From Typha latifolia (taxonomy: Eukaryota > Streptophyta > Magnoliopsida > Poales > Typhaceae), in the NCBI GenBank assembly GCA_019914945.1, contig CM034105.1, positions 7,130,001-7,194,000 of the forward strand: DNA of 64,000 nucleotides, read 5' to 3'. Made by a program: the position numbers and the translations under genes. Within the stretch, counting starts at the first letter, position 1. Each line of letters opens with the position of its first letter. Shown in pieces: positions 33,560 through 46,036 of the stretch. A model generated the notes under the pieces. The model was given only the letters and a program-made list of their open reading frames with translations, was not told the origin of the DNA and did not search any database.

Positions 33560-34720
33560 GTAGGCGAGGGTTCCCGTGTACGTCTATCATAAAGTTTTGT
33601 TTTCTTTTTTTTGTTAAACAAAACCTATCATAAAGTTGGCAATTATATTCTTGGTCGTTCTCTATTAATTTTTTAAAATTTGCATCACCCGCTTGATTTC
33701 TAATTTTGTCGCTCTAAGTCCATTTTAATATTTTTTTTCTTACAAGTTAAGTTGTCTAATGGGATGGCCCAATTGTACCGGACTGTGAATTCGTTCTTTT
33801 TTTTTTCTTACAAGTTTAGTATTATGATGGGATGGCCCAAATGCCCAATAGTGATGGCCGAGTAGATGAAGAAATCGTAATTAATGAGCTCAAAATAATA
33901 AACTTATTGTTATAGTTTATAATAAAATAACAAAAAAAATAGAATTCCGCTTTATCCTTCGTCAGTTGTTGTTTTTTTCTCGAAATTTCTTCTAGAGTTT
34001 AATCAAAATTTATTTTACATCACCTAAAACAAGATCTTTTATTCGATTATTTTAGTAAAATGTCTAACATTCTCACAGTAGAAGATTGTGTTTCCTCCTG
34101 TCTATCATTACTCTTTACTTATTTTTAATGAATGTATTACAGTGTTAATCTTAAAATTTAACATTAGTAATATTTTGAGATTTTTATTAATTTATTTTTA
34201 TCTTATATTTTTTTTTTGGTTAGTTGATGTTGTTTGTATTTCTCTATGTTACCGTGGTTAAAAAAAACAGGGCTATATAGTATTTATACATTTTGTAAGA
34301 ATTTATGTGACCACTTATTTTATTTTCATCCACGGCCCATTTGAAAAGTACCTAATTCAAATTCAAAGAAATATAATTATTGTGACGGATAGGGTTAGGA
34401 TAGATATAGTCATTGAAAAATATCTCATTTACGAAGACTTTAGAAACAGTGGAGATATGTTGATTTTTTTTTTAACATGTCGATGAAGATTTTGTGCATA
34501 TCTGTTTCTTTTAAAAGAACTCCTTGCAAACCTACCTGTATCAATAGCCAGTTTGACTCGGTTAACTTGAATATTTCCTCTCACTTAGGAATAGGTAGTT
34601 TCTTCAATTATTCTTCAGTCCTCTTATTAATGAGCTCCATGAGTTGCCAACTAATGATCAGGATAAAAATAGGTCCATTTATGAACACATCCCACAAAAA
34701 CACTATCTCCTTTAATCTAA
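33560..34720. other. AT-rich intergenic region; no gene seen
   Basis: Upstream of the STICHEL-like gene. It contains poly-T tracts and a short repeat (TTTTTTTTCTTACAAGTT, then ATGGGATGGCCCAA, near 33735 and 33800). A plus-strand frame begins at 34477, but only its C-terminal part resembles a known protein (next entry). Confidence 0.5.
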
Positions 34721-34724
34721 ACCA

Positions 34725-34899
34725 GCAAGCTCTGTCAAGAATCCATGTTAGTACTAGAATGAAATTATTTCTTTGGAGGCTTTCTTGGGGTGTAGAATCT
34801 CCACTATTGCTTTCATACATAAACCTCAAATATGGGATCAATGTTCTAAATGTATCCTTTGGGAGGAAACTAGCTAGTAAGCACTTGTTTGGCTATTAA
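34725..34899 (+). pseudogene. LINE retrotransposon C-terminal (zf-RVT-like) fragment
   Basis: The translated end of the frame reads IHVSTRMKLFLWRLSWGV, then SYINLKYGIN and SFGRKLASKHLFGY. Plant LINE reverse-transcriptase proteins end with a zinc-binding domain of the form W..(K/R)(V/M)KxFLWR...L..G...C..C...ET..HLF..C. The spacing and the LFLWR and HLF anchors fit, but the expected cysteines are lost. A short, dead remnant. Confidence 0.5.
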
Positions 34900-35219
34900 T
34901 TCTTAAAAAAAAAAGCACTTGTTTGACCATCACCTCAACAACAACGACAACAAAAAGCACTTGTTTGACCACTACAGTTTCTCAGAGAAGGTCTGGGACA
35001 TTGGTCACTGCTTATAGGGAGTACGATAGCTTATAACAATTCAAATTGGCACAACTCAATAGTGCAAATTTTGATGAGATCAAAGGTGCCCTTTGAAGTA
35101 TGTCCTCTTAGAAAATTCATGGTTTGAACATGAATTTATTTACAATTTTTAAGCCCAAAATTAAGTTGGATACACTAATTTGTTGAGATGGATTAATGCT
35201 CGAAGAAATATTATGATCT

Positions 35220-35864
35220 AAGTATGATTTGAATCCGAGTAAGAAATTAATCTAAATTTCTGAATTGCATGAAATTACAAACTGCACAGTTTCAATAAAA
35301 TATTCATAAGATATATTATGCAACAAATAATATGAAACAATATGGATTAGATCAGTGACGTCATGTCGGTAAATTTTGTATTCATAATTTCTTCATATTC
35401 ATATTCTATTTATGACAAAACGGAATTGCAATCCGAGAGAGTTGGATGGCAATTTAGGTAGATTTAATTGTTTATTTTGTTTAGGAATATTTTTGTTTTA
35501 TTTTCTATAAATATGGCAGTATAGTTTGTATCTTAGGCATGTTTATGAATTAAATTTATCTTTCTCAATCTCGTGTTCTCTTCACTCTTTAGTTTTCTCT
35601 CTATCATCTAATAAGTTCTTCTCTTCCCTTGCCGCCCTCTCATCTTAGTAGCTTCTCTTTTACCGCGCCAGTATTCTTTCTCATTATATGCAATCATACC
35701 AAAGCCATTACCCATGTTTTACTATTATCTACATCAACTCTAGCCCTAATTCATCTACCATCTACCGCATATAAAACATATATTTAGTACACAGTGCTTC
35801 CAAAAGGACAACAAGGGGCTTATTTGTTATCTTAGGCTGACTTGATCATGATATTTAGTTGGGT
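35220..35864 (+). mobile_element. Possible LTR fragment (unassigned)
   Basis: The stretch has a TATA-like box (TTTTCTATAAATATGGCAG near 35500) followed by a pyrimidine-rich, ORF-free leader (TCTTTCTCAATCTCGTG...CTTCTCTTCCC), the layout of plant LTRs. I find no second copy or PBS, so this is a guess from architecture. Confidence 0.3.
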
Positions 35865-36058
35865 TGTAATGCCTTCACCTGAGAGAATATATGCACGCCC
35901 ACACATCCACGCCTGGCACGCATAGCACACGTGATAGGAGGGACGGGACCGTCATGCACAGATATACTTGTATTCACATAATCCATCTCAAGATAAATCA
36001 TATTATCATCCAAATAAACATGTTAACATATTAATATTCAAGTCCACAATAATCATCT
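35865..36058 (-). mobile_element. C-family LTR fragment (C'), cut by the B element
   Basis: Starts TGTAATGCC and matches the start of the C LTR at 36459 (GCACGCCCAC, CATAATCCATCTCA, GATAAATCATA). It stops at 36058 where the B-family LTR begins. After the B element (46037) the sequence TTACTAGTAGTAAC may be the continuation of the same LTR (C1 has ATACTAGACAACTAC at that point). If so, B inserted into C'. Confidence 0.6.
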
Positions 36059-36458
36059 TGTTACGAACCGGCTTGATCCGATCCATAACGGTTTTAGACT
36101 AGTTTGAGGATGAGACTTTCAAAGGAAGCTGTAGATGATTTAGCCATTGGATCTTGCTGAATTTTAGATGTGTTATTGCCCTTGAAAAAAAATTTCCAAA
36201 GAATCTAAGATCGTAGGGTTTGGATGGCCAGATCTTAGGATATCGGTCGAAAAGTGGCCGAAGGTTGGATGAACCCTAGCTTGTTAGCCCTTCAATGGCT
36301 AGATAGGTGCTAAATTAATTCTTTCGGAGTGAAGAGGGAGAAGTTGTTGTAGAAGAGGGGAATTAAGAGTTAGAGAAAGCCAACCAAGAACTTGGGTAGT
36401 GGACGGAAGGAGGTTGGAGAGGGCGCCAATGGCTAAAACAAGAAGGAAGAAGATAAAG

Positions 36459-39400
36459 TGTAACGCCCTCGCCCGGTAAGGGCATGTGCACGCCCACGCG
36501 ATCACACGGCACATGCGGCGCAAGCGACAAGTCGAGCGGGGCGCGTCAAGCATAGATACACTCCTATGCTCAACATAATCCATCTCAGAGATAAATCATA
36601 CTATAAACCAAACAAACATATGAACATATGAATATCCAAATCCACAAAAATCATACTAGACAACTACATAATCTGATAGGGCCTACACAAGTCATGACAA
36701 ACCATCAAGATACAACTAAAACAATTAAATATATGAGTACACTATATTTCGACATGTATCATACAAATTATTGTCTGATACAAGAAAGTACAAATATAAC
36801 AAACAACGATACAACTCAATTTCTATACAAAATTATCTATACTGTATCGCACCTATAGCTCACCTCATCATTCTAAAATATCTTCTCAAGATATCTAAAG
36901 TCTCTATCACATACCACATATTTGAGAGGGTTAGAAAAGAAATAAAGAGAGTCATGACCAAAAGGCTCAGTGAATAAGCCTTACCTCGAATCAGTGATAT
37001 CAAACAAAGAGTAAATTATGTATTGGATAATATGAATCACATAGAAGCATTATGTCATGAATAATAAGTATATGAATGTATCCTCAATAATATATAAATA
37101 AAATATAGATATCATGTCATAACTAATCAAAGTATATGATAATGTATAAACAATCTTCATGTCATACTATCAGTATAACTCTCTCTCAAATATAACACAT
37201 GTGATGCATGCCTACCATGACCATACTATGATAACAAATGCAACCACATATGATGTATATTGACAACTCGATAATCAGATATATCAGATGATAATGAAAT
37301 AATATATATTTCTCAATATCTTAATCATCAATAACATCTCTGTATAATATTATCATGCTAGACCACTATGCATAGTCAACATCTAGTACCCCGTCTCATA
37401 ATCCAGCCCGAAGGCTCAAAGCATACCTTGCTAACCATTAAGGGTATCTCAATCATATAATTATACCCTGCCAATCGTTAAGAGTATCATCATCATTAAG
37501 ACCTGGGTACCCAACTAGCTTGATAGAAATCACATGAGGATAACTCGCCACATATGCTCTAGCGAATGACATGTGTTCGAATGTCTGTTACACACACAGA
37601 CTACTGATCTTGGACGTAAAGCTATAGGATCGTGACTATGTCGAGTGATTAATCATCTCCATGCACGCCCTAACCCTTGCGCCCAGTCGGGTATCCTCAT
37701 GTTTTCTATCAACTATCATATCAATTAGATTTTATGCTTTCCTTCTAAATGACAGATTATATGTATTTTATCTAGTACTATAACAAGTCATGCATATTAG
37801 GAATTTAGGTGGAAGAGAAGTCAAAAAAGATAAAATGTGATGCAATCTCGAATCATACATTTATCACATGCATACTCATGTTAGTCTATTACAACATACT
37901 AATATCCTAGATCAATATAATTATATGTATGATAAAATATGCTCAACTGAAATCATCTCTAGATAAGATCATATAATCATGCATATACATAATTATATAA
38001 TATATCCTAATTTAAGAAAGACGTCTAAGGGATAAGATTACTCACCATCTGATTAAAAAACCTAACACGAGTATCTCTTATGTCCATCAATCAACCATCA
38101 CTCATCGCTAATAAGGTCATTGGGGTCTCAAATAAGGAGGTTCGGAGTCTGAAAATATTTAAATAACATAAAATTAGTCGTTTATCCACTTAGAATTCAT
38201 TCGTGTAAAATATAATAATTTATTAGACTTTATTAATTAATCGGGTTTATATTATTAATATATAGTTATGATAACCTTATATTCATTTATTAAAGACTCT
38301 ACTTTCTAATTATATATTATGCATATAATGATTATTCCCTTTTGATATAAAAAAAAAGATATAAAAAATAAAAGGATCAAATAAAAAAGTAAATTAAATA
38401 CTATATCTAATTATAATTCAATTAGTTTACAATTACTACTTTTACTTAACTAATTACTAATTATACATATAATAATCATTATCCATTAATATAAAAATAA
38501 TTATCTGAGCTTAGCATTTTATTGTATAGAAAATAATATATAATAATAAGGTGCTAGAAATACATTATATATTTATATATATTAAATATATGCATGCATA
38601 AGTATACATAAACATTAATAGACACTTATATAATTTAATTATTTTTAATAAAACTAAATATATAAAATATAAGATTATTATCAATAAGATTACATGTATT
38701 AATCTAATAAATAATGGCTAAACTATAAATAAATTTATATGCAAGTATTTATAATTATAATTAATAAAATATTATACTAAAAATACTTAGCTAATACCTA
38801 TACTAGTGAGTGTAAATTATCAAAATAATCTACTATCTAAATAATCTAATTTACCTAAAATTTAAAAAATAAATTATACAATTAATGTAAAAATTTAAAA
38901 AGGAGCAACCCCTTACTACAGTGCTGCCACTATCTGCTATAGTGCTGGGTCGAGCCCAGCACGGTTGTAGAAGGGGCGAAAAAACTAAGGAAGAAGAAGA
39001 AAGAAAGAAAGGAGAAGAAGAGAAGAGAAGAGAAGAAAGAGAAGGGAGGGGAGTGCGGACCCGGGCTGGCGGGGAGGGTATCGGCCGCTGCTGGGCAGCC
39101 AACGGTTAGCCTCTCGCTGATGGCTCGGCTCTGGTGAGCCTGAGCCCAAGGGCAAGAAAGAGAAGGAGAGAGGGAAAGAGAGAGAGAGAGATAGAGGAGG
39201 AAAGAAAAAGAAAGAGAGAGAGACCGAAAGAGAGAGAGAGAGGAGGGAAAAAAAAGAAAGAGAGAGAGAGAGGCGGTGGAGAGGGAGGATAGTAGCGGTG
39301 GTGGGGCTCATCGCGCCAGCTGGCTGGGCAGTGGCATGATACACCTTATTAGAGTCTTTTCTTATTGTATTAATTTTTTATTTTCATTAAAATAAATTTT

Positions 39401-40302
39401 TTGTATGTCGCGTTTGATAGCGATTAAGAGCGCGTTCGAACGCCTTTGTGAATGCCTACATTAGGTTCGCAAATATAGAGAACGTGAAATGCACGTTCAT
39501 GTTCGAACGCCTGCATCATGTTCGCACATACAGAGAACATTTTTTGTGCGTTCGAACGCGATTGAGTGCGTTCGAACGCGATCAGCAGGATTCCACTAGG
39601 ATTAGCGTTAGTTATTGTTATTATAGCTTATTGGCTAGCCTCTATAGATATGTGGATGGCAGCCATAATTATTATGCTATTGGAATATTGGTTTCTTGCC
39701 TCTCTATTATCTCTCTAACCTAATCTCCGTCTTCCCTCTTCACCAACCTACCACCTCTATCGTTGGCAAGGTCTCTCCTAACTTCTAATCTCCCTCGTCT
39801 ATCGAGTCCTCCCTCTTTTTTAGGATCTCAACCACTTTTTCTCCTTCGTCTTTATCCCTTAAACAACATCACCCATCCACCCTCATCTTCATTATCATTC
39901 ATAACCCTAACTTCCACCCCACCTATCACCATCACCATTATCCATACTAAATTGTACTTTCGTCTTAGTTGTAGTTCGAATATGTGAAGGACATAAATAC
40001 AAAAAATGTAGAACAGGGAGTTGCCAATCGATTACACTTGGTTTAGTAATTATCTGACTATAGGAGAATATCTGGTGAATATTTTCTATTGGTTGTATGG
40101 GCTGCTTCCTACAATAAATTCATATCTTAAAGGAATTGTTCCGTAACAAATCATGGCGCGTGGTGGCACCACAGCTTGCCACATCAGGTGAGAAATTTCC
40201 CACCTGCTAGGCTTGGCTTGGGCACGAAGCCGGCCACAACATGGCTTGTCGCATCATGCCCAAAATTAATTTTTAATTCATTTTTTAGGGCTGGTTGTTA
40301 CA
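36459..40302 (-). mobile_element. C-family solo LTR (about 3.0 kb) with target duplication TAAAG
   Basis: Bounded by TGTAACGCCCTCGCC and GGCTGGTTGTTACA, flanked by TAAAG at 36454-36458 and TAAAG at 40303-40307, and lying inside the B LTR. Without the A solo LTR nested at 39337-40153 it is about 3.02 kb. Orientation (minus) follows from the C copy at 11278, where a polypurine tract adjoins the TGTAACAACC end. It holds a long AT-rich section (38150-38890) and a GA-rich section (38990-39290). Frames in the latter are low-complexity artefacts. Confidence 0.85.
39337..40153 (+). mobile_element. A-family solo LTR inside the C LTR
   Basis: 817 bp, TGATACACCTTATTAGAG...CCGTAACAAATCA. Flanks are TGGCA (39332-39336) and TGGCG (40154-40158), a 4/5 match fitting a 5-bp duplication with one mutation. 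It contains the TTCGAA array (39408-39580) and the core promoter GGCTAGCCTCTATAGATATG. No PBS follows, hence solo. Confidence 0.82.
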
Positions 40303-40659
40303 TAAAGGCACAATATCATTTCAATTATTAGATAGACTCCAATTAGGTTTCCTCTATATGTTTATAGAGGCTCACCCTTGTGATCCAAATAACCAAATTA
40401 AAATCCTAACAAACTAACAATTCTCATTGCAGTCCGTTCGAACGTGCCCGATTATGTTCGAACGAGCAAATATCGTTCTCTATCTTTGCGAACGTGTCCA
40501 GGCATTTGAAAGGGCATGTTCAAATGCAGGTCCCCGACATTCAAAGGCCCACTCCAGCTAAAGGCCTTATTTTCTCAAACAAATACAAACTAGATACATA
40601 GGCTCATCCCGATGATCCCAATGTGCCGCGAATGGGTCCAATCCGACCGAGTCATATTA

Positions 40660-42051
40660 TTCCACCACGCTTCCAACCACCTTGTCCTCAAGGTGTCCAT
40701 GGTGGTTTCCAAGCCTTATGTAGTTGCTTTATCGAGTGTGCATCCTTTTCAGTTTGTCCATGCTCTTCCCGTGATTGGTTCTTCATGTCGCCTTCTTGAT
40801 CATCCTTGATCATCTCCTCCATGAGCATAATGGTAGTGGGCTGTTTGGCGCATTTATGGCTCGGTATGAAGCGCTCATCGCAATAGAAGCATAGGCCCTT
40901 CGAGCGCCAATCTTCAATCTTCGCTGGAAGGAGGCGTCGACCTATAAACCTCGGCTAGTCCTTACGGTATGGTCCGGTTTGAGGTGCGGCTGGCCCTCTT
41001 GGATTTGGCCAAGCCTATCCCGAATATGGCACACTCAAGGTTGGCGGTCTCGGGTTGCTCCACGACATTTGATCCATGGTTGTCGACTCTAATGTGGCCC
41101 ACTTTGGTTGGTTTGTCGATGTGCTCTCCATTATCTCCTTATTGATGCCATCTTCCATGTTTCCACCATTAATGGAGGTCTAAGTTTCACCGAGCTTTGA
41201 TACCAATGATAGGCTACGGAACGATCTCTTCAAGATTTGGATTGATTGTAGGAAGTAGTCCGCGCAACTGAGGGAAAATATTCACCAAATATTCTTCCAT
41301 AGTCAGCAAATTACAAAACCAAGTTGGATCGATCCGTAACTTCCTAATCTACTATTTTTGTATTTATGTCTTTAACAGATTCGAACTTTAACTAGGACGA
41401 AAACACAATAGAGTTGGGGTAAATGTGGTGGTGACGGCCAGAGTGAATATTACGGTTATGGATGATAATGGAGATTAGGGTGGATGGTTTATGTAGTTTA
41501 AGGGATAAAGACAAAGGGGAAGAAGTAGTTGAGATCCCAAGGACGAGGGAGAACTCAACAGACGAGGGAGATTAGAAGTTAGATGAGACCTTGCCAACGG
41601 TAGAGGTGGCTGGTTGGTGAAGAGGGAGGAGGGAGATTAGGTAGAGAGACTTGAGAGATGATAAAGGAGGAAAGAAACCAATATTCATTAAGCATAATGA
41701 TTTTGGCTACCATCCACACCTTTATAAAGGCTACCCAACAAGCCAAAATAATAATTATTAACCCTAATTCTAGTGGACTCCCACCAATCGCGTTCGAACG
41801 TGCCCGACCGCATTCAAACGCACAAAAGGCGTTCACTGTTGATGCGAACTGATATAGGTGTTCGCACGCGGGCGTTCGAACGTGCCCGACCGCATTCAAA
41901 TGCACATTTCGCATTCTCTATTTTTGCGAACTAATGCAGGCGTTCACAAAGGCGTGCGTCCCTTCTGCATTCGAACGCGACCTACAAAAAATTTATTTTA
42001 ATAAAAATAAATAACCAATGCAATAAGAAAAGACTCTAACTAGGTATATCA
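40660..42051 (-). mobile_element. A-family LTR plus leader/gag fragment joined to a pol end (deletion composite)
   Basis: Minus strand: an A LTR (42051-41207, TGATATACCTAG...GCCTATCA), then PBS TGGTATCAAAGC (about 41195-41206), a leader with ATGGAAGATGGCATCAATAA, and a gag zinc-knuckle-like CDERFIPSHKC (near 40870). The sequence then jumps to CTTGAGGACAAGGTGG, the pol end/polypurine side of the B 3' LTR at 40659. The coding interior between gag and the pol end is deleted. On the right it interrupts B's RNase H at 42052. Confidence 0.72.
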
Positions 42052-42990
42052 AAAGCCTCCACTTGGTGATCGCATGGAAGATGGCTAGCATCTCCTTTTC
42101 ATAAGTGGATAGCAGCTGCGAACGCTCTAAAAGAGCCTTGCTCATGTAAGCCTCGAGTCTGCCTTCTCGCATCAAAACAGCCCCAATGCCGACTCCTAAC
42201 GCGTCGCACTTAATGGTGAATAGTTTAGTGAAATCGATTAAAGCAAGGACCGGGGCTGAGTTCATCGTCTTCTTCATGGCTTCAAATGCTTTCCTTGCTT
42301 TGTCTATCCAAGTGAATGCACCCTTTCGCAGCAAGGCTGTGAGGAGAGCTGCAACCTTGCCATAGTTCGCCACAAACCGATGGTCATAGCATATTAAGCT
42401 GAGGAAGCCGCATAGCTCCTTGGTAGTCTTGGGCAACGACCATTCCACTATGCTTTGGATCTTCTTAGGGTCAGCTTCCATGCCATATTTAAATATGATG
42501 TTATCCATGTAGTCGACCCTTCGCTGCCCCCATGAACACTTAGAGTCCCTGGCCTTCAATTTGTATTGTTGTAGTAGGCCAAGTACCATCCGAAGATGTC
42601 GCAAGTGCTCCTTCCATGTGCGGCTGTATACCAATATGTCATCAAAGAGTATCAGCACATATTGCCTCAAATGAGACCTAAAGATATCATTCATTAAGCT
42701 CTGAAAGGTGGTGGGAGCATTGGTAAGACCAAAACGCATAACGAGAAACTCGTAGTGCCCATCATAAATTTAAATGTCGTCTTGCACACATCGGATGGTT
42801 CTACTCTGATTTGATGGTACCCCACCCTCAAATCAAACTTTGAGAAGTAGCATGCACCCACCAATTCATCCAGCAGCTCTTCGATCATCGGTATGGGATA
42901 CCGATCCTTGATGGTGATGAAATTGAGAGCTCGATAGTCCATGCAAAACCACTACGATCCATTCTTCTTCTGCACGAGCAAGATTAGTGA
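42052..42990 (-). pseudogene. B-element reverse transcriptase / RNase H
   Basis: Minus strand. The first piece (42942-42694) has [18 protein letters not shown] and [20 protein letters not shown]. After a frameshift, 42739-42052 has [20 protein letters not shown] and the catalytic YVLILFDDILVYSR (both Asp present). Then come the RT-RNase H linker LPKTTKELCGFLSL and RNase H with [19 protein letters not shown]. It ends in ITKWR at the A LTR boundary, after which the frame reads LTR sequence. No integrase remains. Confidence 0.85.
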
Positions 42991-43002
42991 AGAATAAACG
43001 TT

Positions 43003-43700
43003 TCAACTTGGTTTTATCACCCCACTGGACAACATTTTTTGGACCATCTTTGTTATAGCCTCCTTTTGAATGAAAGGGTAATGGTATGGCCTAACATTTG
43101 CTAGACCCACCCCGGGCATAATCTCGATTTGATAATCTTGCATCCTAGGTGGAGGTAATCCATGTGGCTGTCGGAATACAACTTTAAATTTCTGCAAAAT
43201 AGCCTTTAAGTTAGCGAGTAACTGCATTGGATCGCCCACGTCTTTAGCCCCTTCGATGAGTTGCATGAGGAACCTGTGGTACCCCAATTTCAGCAACCCT
43301 TCTAGGGACTGCAGTGCTCCCTTGGCCTCCTTGCTTGATGCGGCTAGTAGTAAGATCGGTTGGCCTTTATGGCTGGACTCCATCTCCATGGTGGTGAAGT
43401 CGAAGGTGACCGGTCCAAGATCCCGAAGCCATTGCACACCAAGCACCAAGTCAGCTCCTCATACAGCCAATCGATATATATCAATTCGAAAGACATGGCC
43501 CTGAATTTGTAGATGGACCTTGAGACATATGCCCTCTGTTCTCAACATGGTGCCATCACTGATAACCACATTGAAACCGTTGGAAGGCTCCGACTCCAAT
43601 CCCAAACACCGCACCATCCGAGAATCCACAAAATTATGGGTACTACCTGAATCAATAAGACTTAGGACTTTATTCTTCTTGATCATACCTTCGACTAGAA
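43003..43700 (-). pseudogene. B-element aspartic protease and protease-RT linker
   Basis: Minus strand. 43686-43459 encodes VLSLIDSGSTHNFVDSRMV, with the DSGS catalytic motif of retroviral-type aspartic proteases, followed by GLESEPSNGFNVVISDG. A stop near 43459 separates it from [16 protein letters not shown] (the conserved LG..WL flap end) and from the RT lead-in RPYHYPFIQKEAITKMVQ with SSGVIKPS. This protease would cleave the Gag-Pol polyprotein. Confidence 0.82.
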
Positions 43701-43719
43701 AAGTTTTCGGAGTTGACTC

Positions 43720-45200
43720 GTCGGCGAAAGAATGAAGGGAGAGCTCAGCTTATACCTCAAGCGGGTTGTCCTCTTCAGTCTAGCCACCTTCCTCCTCTTG
43801 CTATACCTCAAGATCTTCAATGGGATCATCCTCGATCATCTCCTCCATGAGCATGAGGGCAATGGGTTGTTCGGGGCATTTATGACCCGGTACAAAGCGC
43901 TCGTCACAATTTCTATCTTCGCTGGTGTGAGGCGTCGGCCCATCATTCGTGACTGTCCCCTAGGGTCGGGCGTTGTTCATGGTGGAGGTGGCCAATTGGG
44001 ATTTGGTCAAATCCACCCCGAACGTGCCACCCGAGACCGGCGATCTAGGGTTGGAGTGCGAGTTGCTAGTGCTCCACGATGGACGGTGTGTCACCTTTAA
44101 CTCCTTTATCTTCTCTTCCATCATTTGAGCCACTAAGAAGGCTTTCAACAAGGTAGTAAGACGCGTCACCTTGTCTTCCGCTTGGATATCAGGACGAAGT
44201 CCAAAGACGAAGGTGCTTTTAAGAGCACAGTCCGACCACCCATGGACTCAATTGCTAATTCTTTTGAACTCCTCTTAGTAGGCTCTTATAGATGTCTTTT
44301 GGGTTGTCTTCATCAAGGTGGCTTGGAAGTCTTCATTGTCAGAGGGTCCAAAATGCACATAAAGCACATCGAAGAACTCCTCCCAAGTAATAAAGGTGCG
44401 CACGCGATGTGCTGCTTGAAACCACCTCACCGCTACGTCTTCATGGTGGAAAGAGGCCAGAAGCACCTTTTGGTGGTCAGGTGTCCCTTGATAGGTGAAG
44501 AATTGCTCCGCCCTATAGATCCAATCTAATGGGTTGCCCCCGCTAAATTTAGGAAAATTGACTCGAACAGTTCGGGGTTGTAGCCTTCGATCGAGTCCAT
44601 TCTCGCGTCCTCGGTGAAGAGGCTCATGTTGCTAGATCCTTGGTTGATATGGGGCCTCCTCCCACTCCTCCCAAGGTTCCTCATCTGGGTATGGGGCTAT
44701 GGGAGCCCTTACGTGCAAGGGTGGCAAATCGGTGCGGCACCCTTGTGGTTCATCGCATTGCTGCCAGGATGCAGCCAAGATCGGCCCTCGCTAGACCCGA
44801 TCTTGTTGTAAGGGATGATCCTCTGATCTTTGATAATGATCACAGGTAGAGGTCGACGTTCTAGTTGGACAGCAACCGGTGCTGGGGTCACTGAAGCCGC
44901 ACCCTAGCTGGTTCTTCCTCATTGATTCTAGGCAAGATGCCACCTTGATTAACTTCCCCACGGTTGATATGCTCAGGGGTATGCCTTGGAAGATTTTGGT
45001 TCATGTCCACCATAGTTGCCTTGATCTCTAACATCGTTTGTGCCACGAGCGCCAAGGTTTGCAAGAGATCAGAAGGGCCTTCCGTTCGTCCTCGCGAACT
45101 TTGTGGGGATGGCAATCTTGACGGAGCCATGTGGTCTGTCTCCAAGCCTTAGTCACTCGTTTGCTTTGCTACCTTCGATTTTGTGGTAGCCATGACAGTC
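43720..45200 (-). pseudogene. B-element gag
   Basis: Minus strand, starting MATTKSKVAKQTSD near 45195 with an immediate in-frame stop, then METDHMAPSRLPSPQSS (45145) and a region ALVAQTMLEIKATMVDMNQN. The gag core is at 44466-44275 (VRWFQAAHRVRTFITWEEFF and FQATLMKTTQ). A zinc-knuckle-like CDERFVPGHKC lies near 43890. Several stops and frameshifts break it. Confidence 0.75.
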
Positions 45201-45226
45201 CAAGGAATGTTCACTCTAATACCAGT

Positions 45227-46036
45227 TGTTACGAAATGGCTTGATCTGATCTGTGACGGTTTTGGACCAGTTAAAGGATGTGAGTTTCAAAGGGAATTGC
45301 GGAAGCTCTAGCTGTTGGATCTTTCTGAATTTTGGATATGTTATCTCTTTTGAAGAGACTTTCCAATGAATGCTAGATCGCAGGGATTGGATGGCTAGAT
45401 CTTGAGATATTGACTGAAAAGTAACCGAAGGTCAGATGAACCCTAGCTTATTACTCCTTCAATGTCTAGATTGGTGCTAGGGGAGCTCTTTTGGTATGAA
45501 GGGTGAGAAGTTACTGTAGAAAAGGGGGATTAAGAGTTAGAGGAGGCCGACCAAGGACTTAGGCAGTGGAAGGAAGGAGGTGGTCAATGGCTAGAGCAAG
45601 AAAGGAGATAAGGGCAACAATGCCATTCTAATTACCAAATAAACTCCAATTAGGATTTCCTCCACATATTTATAGAGGCCCACCCTTGGGACCCAAACAA
45701 CCAAGTTAAAACCCTTACAAACTAATAATTTTCGCTGCGATGCGTTCGAATGCACCCGATCACGTTCGAACGCGCAAATACCGTTCTTTGTCGTTGCGAA
45801 CGTGTGCAGGCGTTCGAATAGTCACGTTCGAATGGGCTTGTGGCTATTCAAACACACAAATCATGTTCTCTGTTTTTGTGAACGCGTGCGCATAACCCAT
45901 TCAAACGCGGTTCTTGGCGTTCGAACGCCCTCCGACAAAAAGCTATTATTTCTTCAAGCAAAAATCAAACTAGATAAATAGGCTCATCCAATGAACCCAA
46001 TGTCACGAGTGGAGCCAATCTGATCGAGTCATATCA
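45227..46036 (-). mobile_element. B-family 5' LTR
   Basis: 810 bp. A minus-strand TATA (CTATAAATATGTGG) lies at about 45663-45675, with the TTCGAA array upstream of it at 45735-45925, including full GCGTTCGAACGCC and CpG-decayed forms such as GCGTTCGAATGC. The first 30 bp (TGTTACGAA.(C/T)GGCTTGATC) are shared with the G-family LTR. Confidence 0.83.

Larger units (their letters stand above)
36059..46036 (-). mobile_element. B-family Ty3/gypsy element, minus strand, with nested insertions
   Basis: The 3' LTR is 36059-36458 plus 40308-40659, split by a C-family solo LTR. The 5' LTR is 45227-46036 (TGTTACGAAATGG...CGAGTCATATCA) with PBS TGGTATTAGAG (minus, about 45214-45224). Its interior keeps gag, protease, RT and part of RNase H (42052-45200). 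An A-family LTR with leader sequence replaces the integrase region (40660-42051). Outer flanks (CATCT / TTACT) do not form a clean target duplication. Confidence 0.82.

Noticed and set aside
34477..34724. N-terminal part of a 140-codon plus-strand frame
   Set aside because: Only the last third resembles a LINE domain; the rest has no support.
38985..39344. Ser/Leu/Phe-rich frame
   Set aside because: Same GA-rich module of the C LTR, present at 10739 and 48830 as well.
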